Assembly: GCA_051955985.1 (NCBI GenBank)
Contig: JBQCGD010000147.1
Coordinates: 54,917 to 118,916 of the forward strand
Length of the DNA: 64,000 bases
Reading direction: 5' to 3'
Source of the DNA: DATKPA01 sp051955985
GTDB taxonomy: Bacteria; Planctomycetota; Phycisphaerae; WQYP01
The translations under genes were made by a program, and so were the position numbers. Each line of letters begins with the position of its first letter. The stretch's first letter is position 1. Shown piece by piece: positions 7,901-15,436 of this stretch. The notes beneath the pieces are model-generated. The model did no database searches and had not been told where the DNA came from. It saw nothing but the letters and a program-made list of their open reading frames with translations.

Positions 7901-9735
7901 GCTCCCCCCACAAAGAACCCTCCCGCCTCGATCAACTCCTCGCCGCCGCCTGCAACGGCAACCTCACCGCCGAACAGACCGCCGAGCTCGACGCCATCCT
8001 CCTCGTCGATCCCGATGCCCGCCTCGCCTACCTCCACCACCTCCACGTCGAAGCCAAGCTCCACCGCATCTTCCGCTCCAAGGCCGCACTCGCCCCCGGC
8101 GAAACCACCGCCTTCCAGACCGCCCTCTCCGCTCTCGTCGGCAACGATACCGGCGCCAACGCCGCCATCCCCCTCAAATCCACCCCGGAGCCCGCGCACG
8201 ATACCGGACCGTCCCTCCACGACGCCGCCATCCTGCCCGCGCTTCCGGAGTTTGATGACCCCGCCGCCACCACCGAAACCGCCCCCGACCCCTTCCTTTC
8301 CCTTCCCCCCAAGACAATGAGTACAGCACGGCCGTCCATCGCGATTGGATGGATGTGGCCGATGGCGGCCGTGCTGTTTTTAACCCTCTCCGCCCTCGTC
8401 GCCTTCCTCCTCGCTCAACCACGGCTCTCCGCCGCGACCCTCACCGCCTCCATCGACGCCGTCTGGAACTCCCCTCCCCCCGTCACCGGTCAGCACCTCC
8501 CGCGAACGCCCCTCTCCCTCCGCTCCGGACTCGTCCACCTCACCTTCGACAACGGCGCCGACGTCATCCTCGAAGGCCCCGCCAACTTCCAGGTCACTTC
8601 CCCCACACGCCTCGACCTCTCCGTCGGACAGATGACCGCCCACGTCCCCGCGCCCGCCGTCGGCTTCACCGTCCAAACCCCCCACGCCAATGTCACCGAC
8701 CTCGGCACCGAGTTCGGCATCAAGGTCTCCCCCGACGCCCAAACCCACGCCGAAGTCTTTACCGGTAAAGTCCGCGCCGTCGCCCCCGACGCCGCACACC
8801 CCGACGCCGCCGCTCCCCACCGCACCCTCGAAGCCGGCCTCGCCGTCAACATCCCCGCCGCCGCCAAGATCGAAGATGCCCCCCCAACCCCCCTCGCCTT
8901 CGTCCGACCCAACCAGTTCAACACCTTCGAACGCGACGGCGGCACCTCCTACGCCCGCTGGCGCGCCATGAGCGACGCCCTCCGCACCGACCCCCACCTC
9001 CTCGCCTACTACGCCACCCCCAGCGCCGATCCCGCCCTCCTCGAAAACCTCGCCGCTGCCACGCTTGGCCGCTCCGATGGCAAAATCCACGACGCCCCCT
9101 GGCAGCCCGGCCGCTTCGACGAAAAGCCCGCCCTCCACTTCAACGGCGATGACTCCGTCGCCGACATCAACGTCCCCGGAAAATTCCGCCAGCTCACCTA
9201 CGCCGCCTGGCTCAACGTCCACTCCATCGATTACGAATTCACCAGCCTCCTCACCAGCAAACTCGCCGCCGTCAAAATCACCGGCTCCTCTCGCCCTCTC
9301 AAACCCGACGGCACCCCCGAAAAACTCCCCCTCCCCGCCGGCCCCTGGACCAACGGCGCGCTCCACCTCTCCCTCTACCAGAACACCCAAAACAAACTCT
9401 TCATCCGCTTCGGCCTCGCCAACGAAACCGACCCCGGCCACTGGGTCGATTACGACTTCCCCGCCGACCCCATCGCCGACAACCTCGACCAATGGCACTT
9501 CGTCGTCGTCTCCGCCGACCTCGACGCCGGCTTCGTCCGCTGCTCCATCGACGGCCAGCCCCTCCGCTCCCTCCACGCCGACTTCCCACTCCCCATCCAG
9601 ATCGGCACCGCCGAAATCGGCAACCGCTCCGGCTCCATCCGCGGCCTCAACGGCTCCCTCGACGAACTCGCCCTCTGGAACCGAACCCTCACCCCCGAAG
9701 AAATCCAATCCCTTTACAAAGCCGGCCAACCCTGA
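7897..9735 (+). CDS. Membrane FecR-domain protein with C-terminal LamG domain (likely sigma regulator)
   Basis: 612 residues; ATG overlaps the sigma stop and GGAGG lies 8 bases upstream. Residues 1-60 resemble the helical anti-sigma part of planctomycete FecR proteins (LDQLLAAACNGNLTAEQTAE). One membrane segment lies at about residues 155-178. A FecR domain covers about 205-300 (LRSGLVHLTFDNGADVILEG, TPHANVTDLGTEFGIKV), and a LamG/concanavalin-like domain covers about 420-610 (ending DELALWNRTLTPEEIQSLYK). The sigma/FecR pair is probably a cell-surface signalling unit sensing a carbohydrate or surface ligand (inference). The linker before the membrane segment contains an inverted repeat followed by T5. 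Confidence 0.8.
   Translation: MSSPHKEPSRLDQLLAAACNGNLTAEQTAELDAILLVDPDARLAYLHHLHVEAKLHRIFRSKAALAPGETTAFQTALSALVGNDTGANAAIPLKSTPEPAHDTGPSLHDAAILPALPEFDDPAATTETAPDPFLSLPPKTMSTARPSIAIGWMWPMAAVLFLTLSALVAFLLAQPRLSAATLTASIDAVWNSPPPVTGQHLPRTPLSLRSGLVHLTFDNGADVILEGPANFQVTSPTRLDLSVGQMTAHVPAPAVGFTVQTPHANVTDLGTEFGIKVSPDAQTHAEVFTGKVRAVAPDAAHPDAAAPHRTLEAGLAVNIPAAAKIEDAPPTPLAFVRPNQFNTFERDGGTSYARWRAMSDALRTDPHLLAYYATPSADPALLENLAAATLGRSDGKIHDAPWQPGRFDEKPALHFNGDDSVADINVPGKFRQLTYAAWLNVHSIDYEFTSLLTSKLAAVKITGSSRPLKPDGTPEKLPLPAGPWTNGALHLSLYQNTQNKLFIRFGLANETDPGHWVDYDFPADPIADNLDQWHFVVVSADLDAGFVRCSIDGQPLRSLHADFPLPIQIGTAEIGNRSGSIRGLNGSLDELALWNRTLTPEEIQSLYKAGQP
8323..8382 (+). repeat. Inverted repeat with T-tract inside the FecR gene
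   Basis: ACAGCACGGCCGTCCATC (8323-8340) pairs with GATGGCGGCCGTGCTGT (8361-8377), with one bulged base, and is followed by TTTTT. It looks like an intrinsic terminator but lies in the middle of an open frame at the anti-sigma/membrane-segment junction. It may be an inserted palindromic element or an attenuator. Confidence 0.55.
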
Positions 9736-10215
9736 CCCCCCAATCCCCTGATCCCCGTGGCAGTGGTCCCCCCATTCATCCCCACCCCGACGCCCGACGC
9801 CCGACGCCTGACGCCTGACGCCTGACGCCTGACGCCCGCCGCCTCGGGCGGCGCGGGGTGCTTGTCCCTCTCAACCCGCCCCACGCTCACCCCCGCTCCC
9901 CGCTCGCATCCGCTTCCCCGCTGGCGTACTCATCAACGCCGGATCCGGCCGCGCCCCAATCCGCACCAAACCCAACCGATCATTTCCGCTCCCGCGACCA
10001 GTCCTGCAATTCAACACGTCCCCACCAGTAAGACGTGATGCCTCCCAAATCTTTCAAATAATTTTTTTGCCCGATTCATGGCCGAACAACTCGCCGCCTC
10101 CGCCGTATGGAGTCCTGTTGTCCCGTCCATGGCTGTCCATGTGCACCGTCGATTCACATCTTTATTTGAATCTTGCTTTTTCAAAAAGCGGATTCACACT
10201 TCCGGAGGAGAGAAC
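9736..10215. other. 480-base intergenic region with 7-base tandem repeat
   Basis: No gene is seen. It contains a tandem array of GACGCCC/GACGCCT at about 9788-9837, a GC-rich hairpin immediately after, and an A/T-rich stretch near 10050-10070 (AAATAATTTTTTT) that may be part of the promoter of the downstream PEP-CTERM gene. Confidence 0.6.
9788..9858. repeat. GACGCCT 7-base tandem array ending in a GC hairpin
   Basis: About seven units of GACGCCC or GACGCCT run head to tail and end in GCCGCCTCGGGCGGC followed by GCGGGG. A related GACGCCCGCC...GGCGCGGGG element with different stem bases lies at 61529-61555, so the hairpin part is a dispersed repeat. Confidence 0.7.
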
Positions 10216-12534
10216 ATGAACGCACGTCACACCCGCCGCGCTCTCGCCATCGCCATTCTCATCGCCGCAGCCACTCCTGCATTCGCCGACAACACCTACA
10301 TCGGCAGTAACACCACCTGGTCCAACCCCGCCGCCTGGTCCAGCAACGCCCCGCCCCTCGCCACCGACAACGTGCTCGTCCTGACAAACTCCCCCGGCTC
10401 CATCAACACACTCACGCTCGACACCTCCCCCAACGTCTTGTCCCTCTTCCTGGGGGATACCTCCACCGGCACCGCACTGCTCAATCTCAACGCCCGCACC
10501 CTTCACATGCGGGATGCCACCATCCTCTCCCGCGGAATCGTCCAGGGCCCAGGCAACTTTACCCTCGCCAGCACCCTCCTCAACAGCGGTACCCTCTCCG
10601 CGACCGACGGCGCACTCTTATCCCTCTCCACCCCAGCCTCCATCGACAACACCAACGGCACCATCTCCGCCACCGGCCAATCCAACGCCACAACTCCCAC
10701 CCCCAGCGAAATCGATATCTCCACCCCCACCTTGTCCGGCGGCCAGCTATTGACCGATGCTTCCGGAACCATTCATCTCGGCGCCGCCAACATCTCCAAT
10801 CTCCAGATCAACGGCAACGTGTACAGCAACAATTCCCCTGTCGCTCTCACCGGCACCATCGCCGTCAATGGCAACTGGCATGTGATGAACTACATCACCT
10901 TCCCCGCAACGCAATCCCTTGTCGGCAACGGCACCCTCCGACTCGACGGCACCCGTCTCATTTCCGATGCTTCTGCCGCCGTGATCACCATCGGTCCCTC
11001 CCTCACCCTCAGTGGCTACGGCTCGATCGTCGGCCCCCTCAATAACGCGGGAAATATCCTCGCCTCCAGCGGCGATGCCTGCGGCACCATTCAAATCTTT
11101 CTCCCCGCCGACGCCTCCAATTCCTCCGTCTCCCTCAATACCGGCACCATCGGTACCAAAAACGGCTCAATCCTCTCCATCTCCGGAGGATCCCTCAACA
11201 ACACCAACGGCACCATCGTCGCCGCCGGGTCACGCCCCAACGGCACCGGTGGCGTCGCCCTCACCAACACCACCATCACCGGCGGTACCCTCTCCACCGA
11301 TGACGCCGCCCTTATCGGCTGCACCAACGCCACACTCGCCAACCTCACCGTCAATGGAACCCTCCATGCCGCCGGCACCCTTCGGAATGTCACTCTCAAT
11401 GGCTCACTCCTCCAGATCGGCGCCGTCACCCTCCTCGGCACCATCGTCAACAACGCCGCCTGGACACAGTCCAGCCCCGCCGGCTCCACCATCAACATCT
11501 CTTCCCCCGGCAACTTCCCTCCCGCCTCCGCCCTCATCACCGGCACCGGCTCCATCACCCTCAACAACGGCCATCTTGCTGGCGGCGGGTTCGTCCGCAC
11601 CCTCACCCTCGACAGCAACCAAACCCTCCAAGGCGACGGTCTCATTCAGCTCACCTCCTCCGCCTCCTTCATCAACCTCGGCACCCTCCTCGCCAACAAG
11701 CCCGGCACAACCCTCACCATCAACGCCGCACTTACCAACTTTGGCACCCTCGCCGCCTCCCCCGCATCCACCCTCGCCATCAGCAAGCCTCTCTTCTCCT
11801 TCTTCGCTCCCATCCAGGACGACGGCTCCCTCCAGATCAACGCCGCCGCCAACACCACGGCCATCACCGGCCTCGGAAACCTCACCCTCAACGCCGGCTC
11901 CCCGGCCGCCCCCGCCCTCACCTCCGACGCACTCCGCCTCAACTCCCTCACCCTCAACGGCTCCGCCCGCGTCCGCCCCCACGCCAACACCGCCGCCACC
12001 TCCACCCTCCACCAACTCCTCTTCGCCTCCCCCTCCGCCTCCCTTGACCTCACCACCACCGCCCTCATCCTCTCCCCCTCCTCTCCCAACGCCCTCGACT
12101 CCCTCCAGGCCGCCCTCTTCGCCGGCGCCTCCCATTCCGCCGGCCTCTTCACCACGCTCCCCCAGATGGCCCTCGCCCTCATCGACAACGCCTCCCTCCC
12201 CTCCCCCCACAAAACCTTCGCCGGACTCCCCGTCGACCCCAACTCCCTCCTCATCGCCCCCGCCTTCCCGGGCGACACCAACCTCGACGGCACCGTCGAC
12301 CAGACCGACCTCTCCCAACTCCTCGCCCACCTGAACCAAACCACCCCCAACTGGACCGACGGCAACTTCGACCACTCACCCACCGTCGACCTCACCGACT
12401 TGGCCTTCGTCCTCAACAACTTCGGCCAGTCCGCCCCCCCATTCCCCTCCACTCCTGAACCCGCCACTCTGCTTCTCCTGACAATTCCTTTCCTCCCCTT
12501 CACCACACGCCGTCCCCGTCGCTCGACGACCTGA
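10216..12534 (+). CDS. Large secreted PEP-CTERM protein with dockerin-like repeats
   Basis: 772 residues from ATG 10216, with GGAGGAG 5 bases upstream. Signal peptide at residues 1-24 (ALAIAILIAAATPAFA). The body is a Thr/Asn/Gly-rich beta-helix-like repeat region (units such as LNNTNGTIVAAG, TITGGTLSTDDAAL, GNLTLNAGSP), typical of autotransporter-associated or extracellular repeat proteins. Near the C-terminus, GDTNLDGTVDQTDLSQLL and FDHSPTVDLTDLAFVLNNFG form a dockerin type I-like pair of calcium-binding loops. It ends with a PEP motif (TPEPATLLLLTIPFLPF) and an Arg-rich tail, the PEP-CTERM signal read by exosortase. Likely an exported surface or matrix protein; no exosortase gene is nearby. 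Confidence 0.8.
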   Translation: MNARHTRRALAIAILIAAATPAFADNTYIGSNTTWSNPAAWSSNAPPLATDNVLVLTNSPGSINTLTLDTSPNVLSLFLGDTSTGTALLNLNARTLHMRDATILSRGIVQGPGNFTLASTLLNSGTLSATDGALLSLSTPASIDNTNGTISATGQSNATTPTPSEIDISTPTLSGGQLLTDASGTIHLGAANISNLQINGNVYSNNSPVALTGTIAVNGNWHVMNYITFPATQSLVGNGTLRLDGTRLISDASAAVITIGPSLTLSGYGSIVGPLNNAGNILASSGDACGTIQIFLPADASNSSVSLNTGTIGTKNGSILSISGGSLNNTNGTIVAAGSRPNGTGGVALTNTTITGGTLSTDDAALIGCTNATLANLTVNGTLHAAGTLRNVTLNGSLLQIGAVTLLGTIVNNAAWTQSSPAGSTINISSPGNFPPASALITGTGSITLNNGHLAGGGFVRTLTLDSNQTLQGDGLIQLTSSASFINLGTLLANKPGTTLTINAALTNFGTLAASPASTLAISKPLFSFFAPIQDDGSLQINAAANTTAITGLGNLTLNAGSPAAPALTSDALRLNSLTLNGSARVRPHANTAATSTLHQLLFASPSASLDLTTTALILSPSSPNALDSLQAALFAGASHSAGLFTTLPQMALALIDNASLPSPHKTFAGLPVDPNSLLIAPAFPGDTNLDGTVDQTDLSQLLAHLNQTTPNWTDGNFDHSPTVDLTDLAFVLNNFGQSAPPFPSTPEPATLLLLTIPFLPFTTRRPRRSTT

Positions 12535-12559
12535 CTCTTTGATCGCCCAAGCGCATAAT
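12531..12559 (+). promoter_or_regulatory. Predicted promoter giving a leaderless mRNA for the GT4 gene
   Basis: CTGACT (12531-12536), a 17-base spacer and CATAAT (12554-12559) lie only 6 bases before the ATG at 12566, which has no Shine-Dalgarno sequence. The -35 starts inside the stop region of the preceding gene. Transcription would begin at or next to the start codon. Confidence 0.5.
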
Positions 12560-12565
12560 CTCCAT

Positions 12566-13879
12566 ATGCCCGCCCCCATCTCCCTCACCCTCCTCATCAC
12601 CGACCTCCACCTCGGCGGCACCCCGCTCCTCCTCCGCGACCTCGCCCTCGCCCTCCACGCCGACAACCTCCAACTCTCCGTGATCTCCCTCAAACCCCTC
12701 CCCACCCCCCAAATCGAAAATCAAAAATCGAAAATCGAAAATCAAACCATTCCGGATCAACTCCGCGCCGCAAATATCCCCGTCCACACATTGAACATGA
12801 CCAACCCCCTCCACGCCCCGCGCGCCCTCCGTCACCTCACCCAACTCCTCGAAGAACAAAACCCCGACGCCCTCTACTCCATGCTCATCCACGCCAACCT
12901 CCTCGCCACCCTCGCCCACCGCCGCCTCAAAAAGAAACGCGCTCACGTTCCCAAACTGATCCACTCCATCCACACCCTCCAGTCCAACCCCAAATGGCAC
13001 TGGACCCTTCAAAGCAAGTTGAACAAATACGCCGACGCGATGATCGTCCCCACGCAGCCGATCCTCGACAAGCTCGCCGCACTCGGCCCGCTGCCGGAAC
13101 GCACTGCCGTGATTGCGAATGGAATTGATGTCGAGCGATTTCACAACGCCGCCCCAATTCCCGCTTGCGAACTTCCCTGGCCGGCGGAGGCGCCCGTCAT
13201 TGGGTACATAGGCCGCTTTGACCCCGTCAAGAACCTGCCGCTCCTCCTCCGCGCGTTCGCTTTTTTGGTCCAAAACGGTTCCCAATCATCCCCAATTGGT
13301 TCCCAAACAGTCCCAATCGGTTCCCCAAGCGTCACCAAATCCTTCCAAAACGCTCCCGAAACCCTCCCATACCCCGCCCAGCCCCCTCCGGAACCCCGCC
13401 CAAGCCCCGCCACACCCCACCTGGCGCTCGTCGGTTACGGCCCGCAGGAAGACGAACTGCGCGCGCTCGCCACATCGCTCCACTTGGCCCCACTTGTTTA
13501 CTTCCTCGGCCCCACCACCACTCCGGAGCGCTGGTACAAGTGCTTCACCTGCCATTGCTTACCGTCGGAAGTCGAAGGCTTCGGCCTCACCCTCCTGGAA
13601 TCCCTCGCCGCGGGCACCCCGGTCGTGGCCCTCAACACCGCGGTCATTGGCCCCATGCTGCTCCCGTACCCGGAAGCCACCCTGCTCCCAATGCCGGTCT
13701 CTCCAGACTCATTAGCCCATGTCTTGCAAAGAGTTATCGCCAAATACCACCTCCCCCCACTTGGCCCCACCGAGGCCCCCCCGGGCACCCTTTCGGCCCT
13801 CCGGGCCACCCATTCCACCCACGCCATGGCCGAGCTGACACAAAAATTTTTACAGAATCTGCTTGCATCTGCCGACTGA
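12566..13879 (+). CDS. GT4 family glycosyltransferase
   Basis: 437 residues. The N-terminal Rossmann domain starts LTLLITDLHLGGTPLLLRDL, and the C-terminal half has VIGYIGRFDPVKNLPLLLRA, LALVGYGPQEDELRAL and the EX7E-type motif SEVEGFGLTLLESLAAG, the nucleotide-sugar site of GT4 retaining transferases. It probably adds a sugar to a surface polysaccharide or glycolipid; acceptor unknown. Two repeat insertions are translated: IENQKSKIENQ near residue 51 and a Ser/Pro/Gln-rich segment at about residues 234-275. Both lie in surface loops, the second between the VKNLPLLLRAFAFL helix and the HLALVGYG strand. No ribosome site is seen; a promoter lies 6 bases upstream. Confidence 0.85.
   Translation: MPAPISLTLLITDLHLGGTPLLLRDLALALHADNLQLSVISLKPLPTPQIENQKSKIENQTIPDQLRAANIPVHTLNMTNPLHAPRALRHLTQLLEEQNPDALYSMLIHANLLATLAHRRLKKKRAHVPKLIHSIHTLQSNPKWHWTLQSKLNKYADAMIVPTQPILDKLAALGPLPERTAVIANGIDVERFHNAAPIPACELPWPAEAPVIGYIGRFDPVKNLPLLLRAFAFLVQNGSQSSPIGSQTVPIGSPSVTKSFQNAPETLPYPAQPPPEPRPSPATPHLALVGYGPQEDELRALATSLHLAPLVYFLGPTTTPERWYKCFTCHCLPSEVEGFGLTLLESLAAGTPVVALNTAVIGPMLLPYPEATLLPMPVSPDSLAHVLQRVIAKYHLPPLGPTEAPPGTLSALRATHSTHAMAELTQKFLQNLLASAD
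12712..12746. repeat. AATCGAAAATC repeat inside the GT4 gene
   Basis: Second copy of the ATCGAAA/ATCAAAA run seen at 1530-1560. It is read in frame as a Lys/Glu/Asn-rich insert. Confidence 0.75.
13266..13376. repeat. 11-base-period repeat array inside the GT4 gene
   Basis: Units such as TCCAAAACGGT, TCCCAATCATC, CCCAATTGGTT and CCCAAACAGTC follow at steps of 11 bases, degrading downstream. Read on the other strand they match the array at 15283-15366. They are translated as a Ser/Gln/Pro-rich loop. Confidence 0.7.
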
Positions 13880-14199
13880 GCTCAACCACAAGGTCCTGAT
13901 GCTCACCCTCTTCCGGTCTACAAGTTCTAGTATTTAATCAGCGTTGCGACACTTTCCTGTTGAGCTGTTCGCCGCGCGTCCGAAAATTTTTTGTTGCAGG
14001 GTGGGGCAAAGTGGGGCAGAATACCTCCATAGCAGTAGTGGATGGGGACATATCCCACGACTGCCCAAACGGACAGTAGACGCTGCCGCGATCGTGGTCA
14101 CAGGATCGTGACTGATCCGACAGCGAACCCCGTGAGGCCCAAGTAGTTACGTCGGACTTTCCGACACGCCTCGCAGGGACAAGGGAATGGAACCGCGGC
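13880..14199. other. 320-base upstream region of the dcw cluster
   Basis: No gene. It contains the predicted MraZ operator/promoter (13994-14057) and a long leader with one clear small hairpin, GTCGGA-CTT-TCCGAC, at 14151-14165. The first 100 bases are A/T-richer (GTATTTAATCAG, GAAAATTTTTTG). Confidence 0.5.
13994..14057 (+). promoter_or_regulatory. Predicted mraZ promoter and MraZ-binding boxes
   Basis: TGGGG-CAAAG-TGGGG at 14002-14016 is two TGGGN boxes separated by exactly 5 bases, the known MraZ recognition pattern. A third TGGGG at 14043-14047 is followed 5 bases later by its inverse TCCCA (14053-14057). A possible promoter TTGCAG (13994)-17 bases-CAGAAT (14017) would place the first two boxes between -35 and -10, as expected for autorepression. 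The promoter hexamers are weak; the boxes are the stronger evidence. Confidence 0.55.
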
Positions 14200-14736
14200 A
14201 TGGTCATCACGGATCGCTACGATCACGTCATCGATGACAAAAACCGCCTCGCCATTCCCAGCCAAGTCCGTAACCGCATGGATCCACAAGCAGATGGCGA
14301 AGCTTTCTACCTCGTGCCGGAAAACCGCTACCTCGTGCTGATCCCGGAAAAGCTCTTTGAAAAACTGGCCAGCCAGGCCACTGCGGGCCTGGCGATGACA
14401 GATGAAGAAGCAGAAGTACGCCGGATGGTTTTCGCGACCGCCAGCCGGCTCGAGCCGGACAAGTCGGGACGCGTCATAATTCCTGACCGGTTCATGCTTA
14501 ACGCAAAGGACCGTGATCCCTTCACGGAAGCCGTTTTGGATCGCGAAGTGACCCTGGTGGGCGTCGGCGATCGCATGGAACTTTGGAACCGTGCGGACCT
14601 GGCGGCGCACATGCGGGAACTGCGGGCCAGCCGGGCGCGGCTGCAACCTGCGAAGAAAGCAATGTTTACAGCCCCCGCTGCTCCGTCGGTTCCGGGCCCT
14701 GGTGGGATGGGCCCGAATTCGGGAAATGCGGGTTGA
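14200..14736 (+). CDS. mraZ: Transcriptional regulator MraZ
   Basis: 178 residues, slightly longer than the usual 140-160 because of a Pro/Gly/Ala-rich tail. It carries two SpoVT/AbrB-like MraZ domains: DRYDHVIDDKNRLAIPSQVR near the start and ASRLEPDKSGRVIIPDRFML at about residues 83-102; the DxxGR/DxxNR motifs are the DNA-binding signature. MraZ forms octameric or dodecameric rings and controls its own dcw operon through TGGGN boxes, which are present upstream. It is separated from rsmH by 700 bases with a strong terminator, so it may be transcribed mainly as a single gene. No strong ribosome site is seen. Confidence 0.93.
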   Translation: MVITDRYDHVIDDKNRLAIPSQVRNRMDPQADGEAFYLVPENRYLVLIPEKLFEKLASQATAGLAMTDEEAEVRRMVFATASRLEPDKSGRVIIPDRFMLNAKDRDPFTEAVLDREVTLVGVGDRMELWNRADLAAHMRELRASRARLQPAKKAMFTAPAAPSVPGPGGMGPNSGNAG

Positions 14737-14756
14737 GGAAAGAGCGGAATTTCTTG

Positions 14757-14844
14757 GGCCGCATGAAGCGGCCGCACCAGTCGCATGAAGCGACAGCAAT
14801 ACACAGGGGCCGCATGAAGCGGCGAACCAGTCGCATGATGCGAC
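14757..14844. repeat. Cluster of four short hairpins with constant ATGAA/T loop
   Basis: GGCCGC-ATGAA-GCGGCC (14757-14773), GTCGC-ATGAA-GCGAC (14780-14794), GCCGC-ATGAA-GCGGC (14809-14823) and GTCGC-ATGAT-GCGAC (14830-14844). Stems alternate between GCCGC and GTCGC types with matching changes on both arms. An imperfect fifth copy is at 14935-14951 and a G-T-paired relative, GGTCGT-ATGAT-GCGGCC, lies at 16399-16415 before the LysM gene. Confidence 0.75.
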
Positions 14845-15215
14845 ATAAGTAGAAGTGGCATCTTGGCTTGCATCCCGATCTGGGAAGATGGGAAGTGAGG
14901 CAAATGCCGCACAGGTAACGGGTTGGAGTTGCCGGGCCGCATGAAGCGTGCCGGGCGACGAACAGGGCCTGAGTGCACGCCATGTCTGGCCGAACGCATG
15001 GACCGCGTCCGGCCGGGCGTAGTGGCCCCGGAGTTTTTGTGCGAGCGGGCAGGATGCATCGCAGTGCAAAGGCTTGCGGGATAGGCACTTCGGTCTGAAC
15101 CAGCCCGCATGAAACAGGGTGCTAAAAAGCACCGGAAAGGCGCGGGAAGCGCCGGGAACGAGCAATTTCACGAACCGCCCATGGATGGGTGAGTAGTGGC
15201 CAAGGAAGGTCGAAG

Positions 15216-15251
15216 CGGGGACACGCTGAGCCAGTCGTGTCCCCGTTTTTT
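15216..15251 (+). terminator. Rho-independent terminator
   Basis: CGGGGACACG (15216-15225) pairs perfectly with CGTGTCCCCG (15236-15245), followed by TTTTTT. It is the best terminator in the window and lies between mraZ and rsmH. Confidence 0.88.
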
Positions 15252-15282
15252 GTTTTTGCCTGCCGGGTGGCGCGTGCTTTGG

Positions 15283-15366
15283 CACCGTTTTGGTACCGTT
15301 TTGGACGGGTTTAGTGCGGTTTGGGGGCGATTTTGGTACGGTTTTGCACTGGTTTTTGAGTGGTTC
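15283..15366. repeat. 11-base-period CCGTTTTGGTA array
   Basis: CCGTTTTGGTA, CCGTTTTGGAC, GGGTTTAGTG (10 bases), CGGTTTGGGGG, CGATTTTGGTA, CGGTTTTGCAC and TGGTTTTTGAG follow one another at 11-base steps. The same family, inverted, is inside the GT4 gene at 13266-13376. Confidence 0.72.
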
Positions 15367-15369
15367 GCG

Positions 15370-15422
15370 GCGCCCGGCGTTCCGCCTGGCCGAGGCGACG
15401 CCGCCTGAAGGCGGGACTCCAT
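15370..15422. repeat. GCCGCCTGAAGGCGG palindromic repeat before rsmH
   Basis: Two short palindromes, GGCGTTCCGCC and CCGCCTGAAGGCGG, are followed by GACTCCATAC, ending 15 bases before the rsmH start. The form resembles dispersed REP-like palindromes; no second copy is visible in this window. Confidence 0.45.
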
Positions 15423-15436
15423 ACACGAGGTTTCGG

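Larger units (their letters stand above)
14737..15436. other. 700-base structured gap between mraZ and rsmH
   Basis: No convincing protein gene. From left to right it holds a cluster of small hairpins with ATGAA/ATGAT loops (14757-14844, and an imperfect one at 14935-14951), a GC-rich region with two adjacent hairpins (GGTGCT-AAAA-AGCACC at 15118-15133 and GGCGC-GGGAA-GCGCC at 15139-15153), a perfect terminator at 15216-15251, an 11-base-period array, and a palindromic repeat next to the rsmH start. An RNA gene between about 14740 and 15252 is possible; I could not match it to RNase P, tmRNA, SRP or 6S RNA. Confidence 0.6.

Noticed and set aside
14757..14951. CRISPR array
   Set aside because: The repeated units are only 15-17 bases, palindromic, irregularly spaced and vary in the stem; no cas genes are nearby.
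14737..15251. RNase P RNA or tmRNA in the mraZ-rsmH gap
   Set aside because: GAGGAAAG and CAGGTAACG recall RNase P RNA, but the universal segments (AGAGCAAACCGCC-type core in order, GGTAAGGGTGAAA, ACAGAACCCGGC 3-prime pairing) are not found. No tRNA-like ends for tmRNA.
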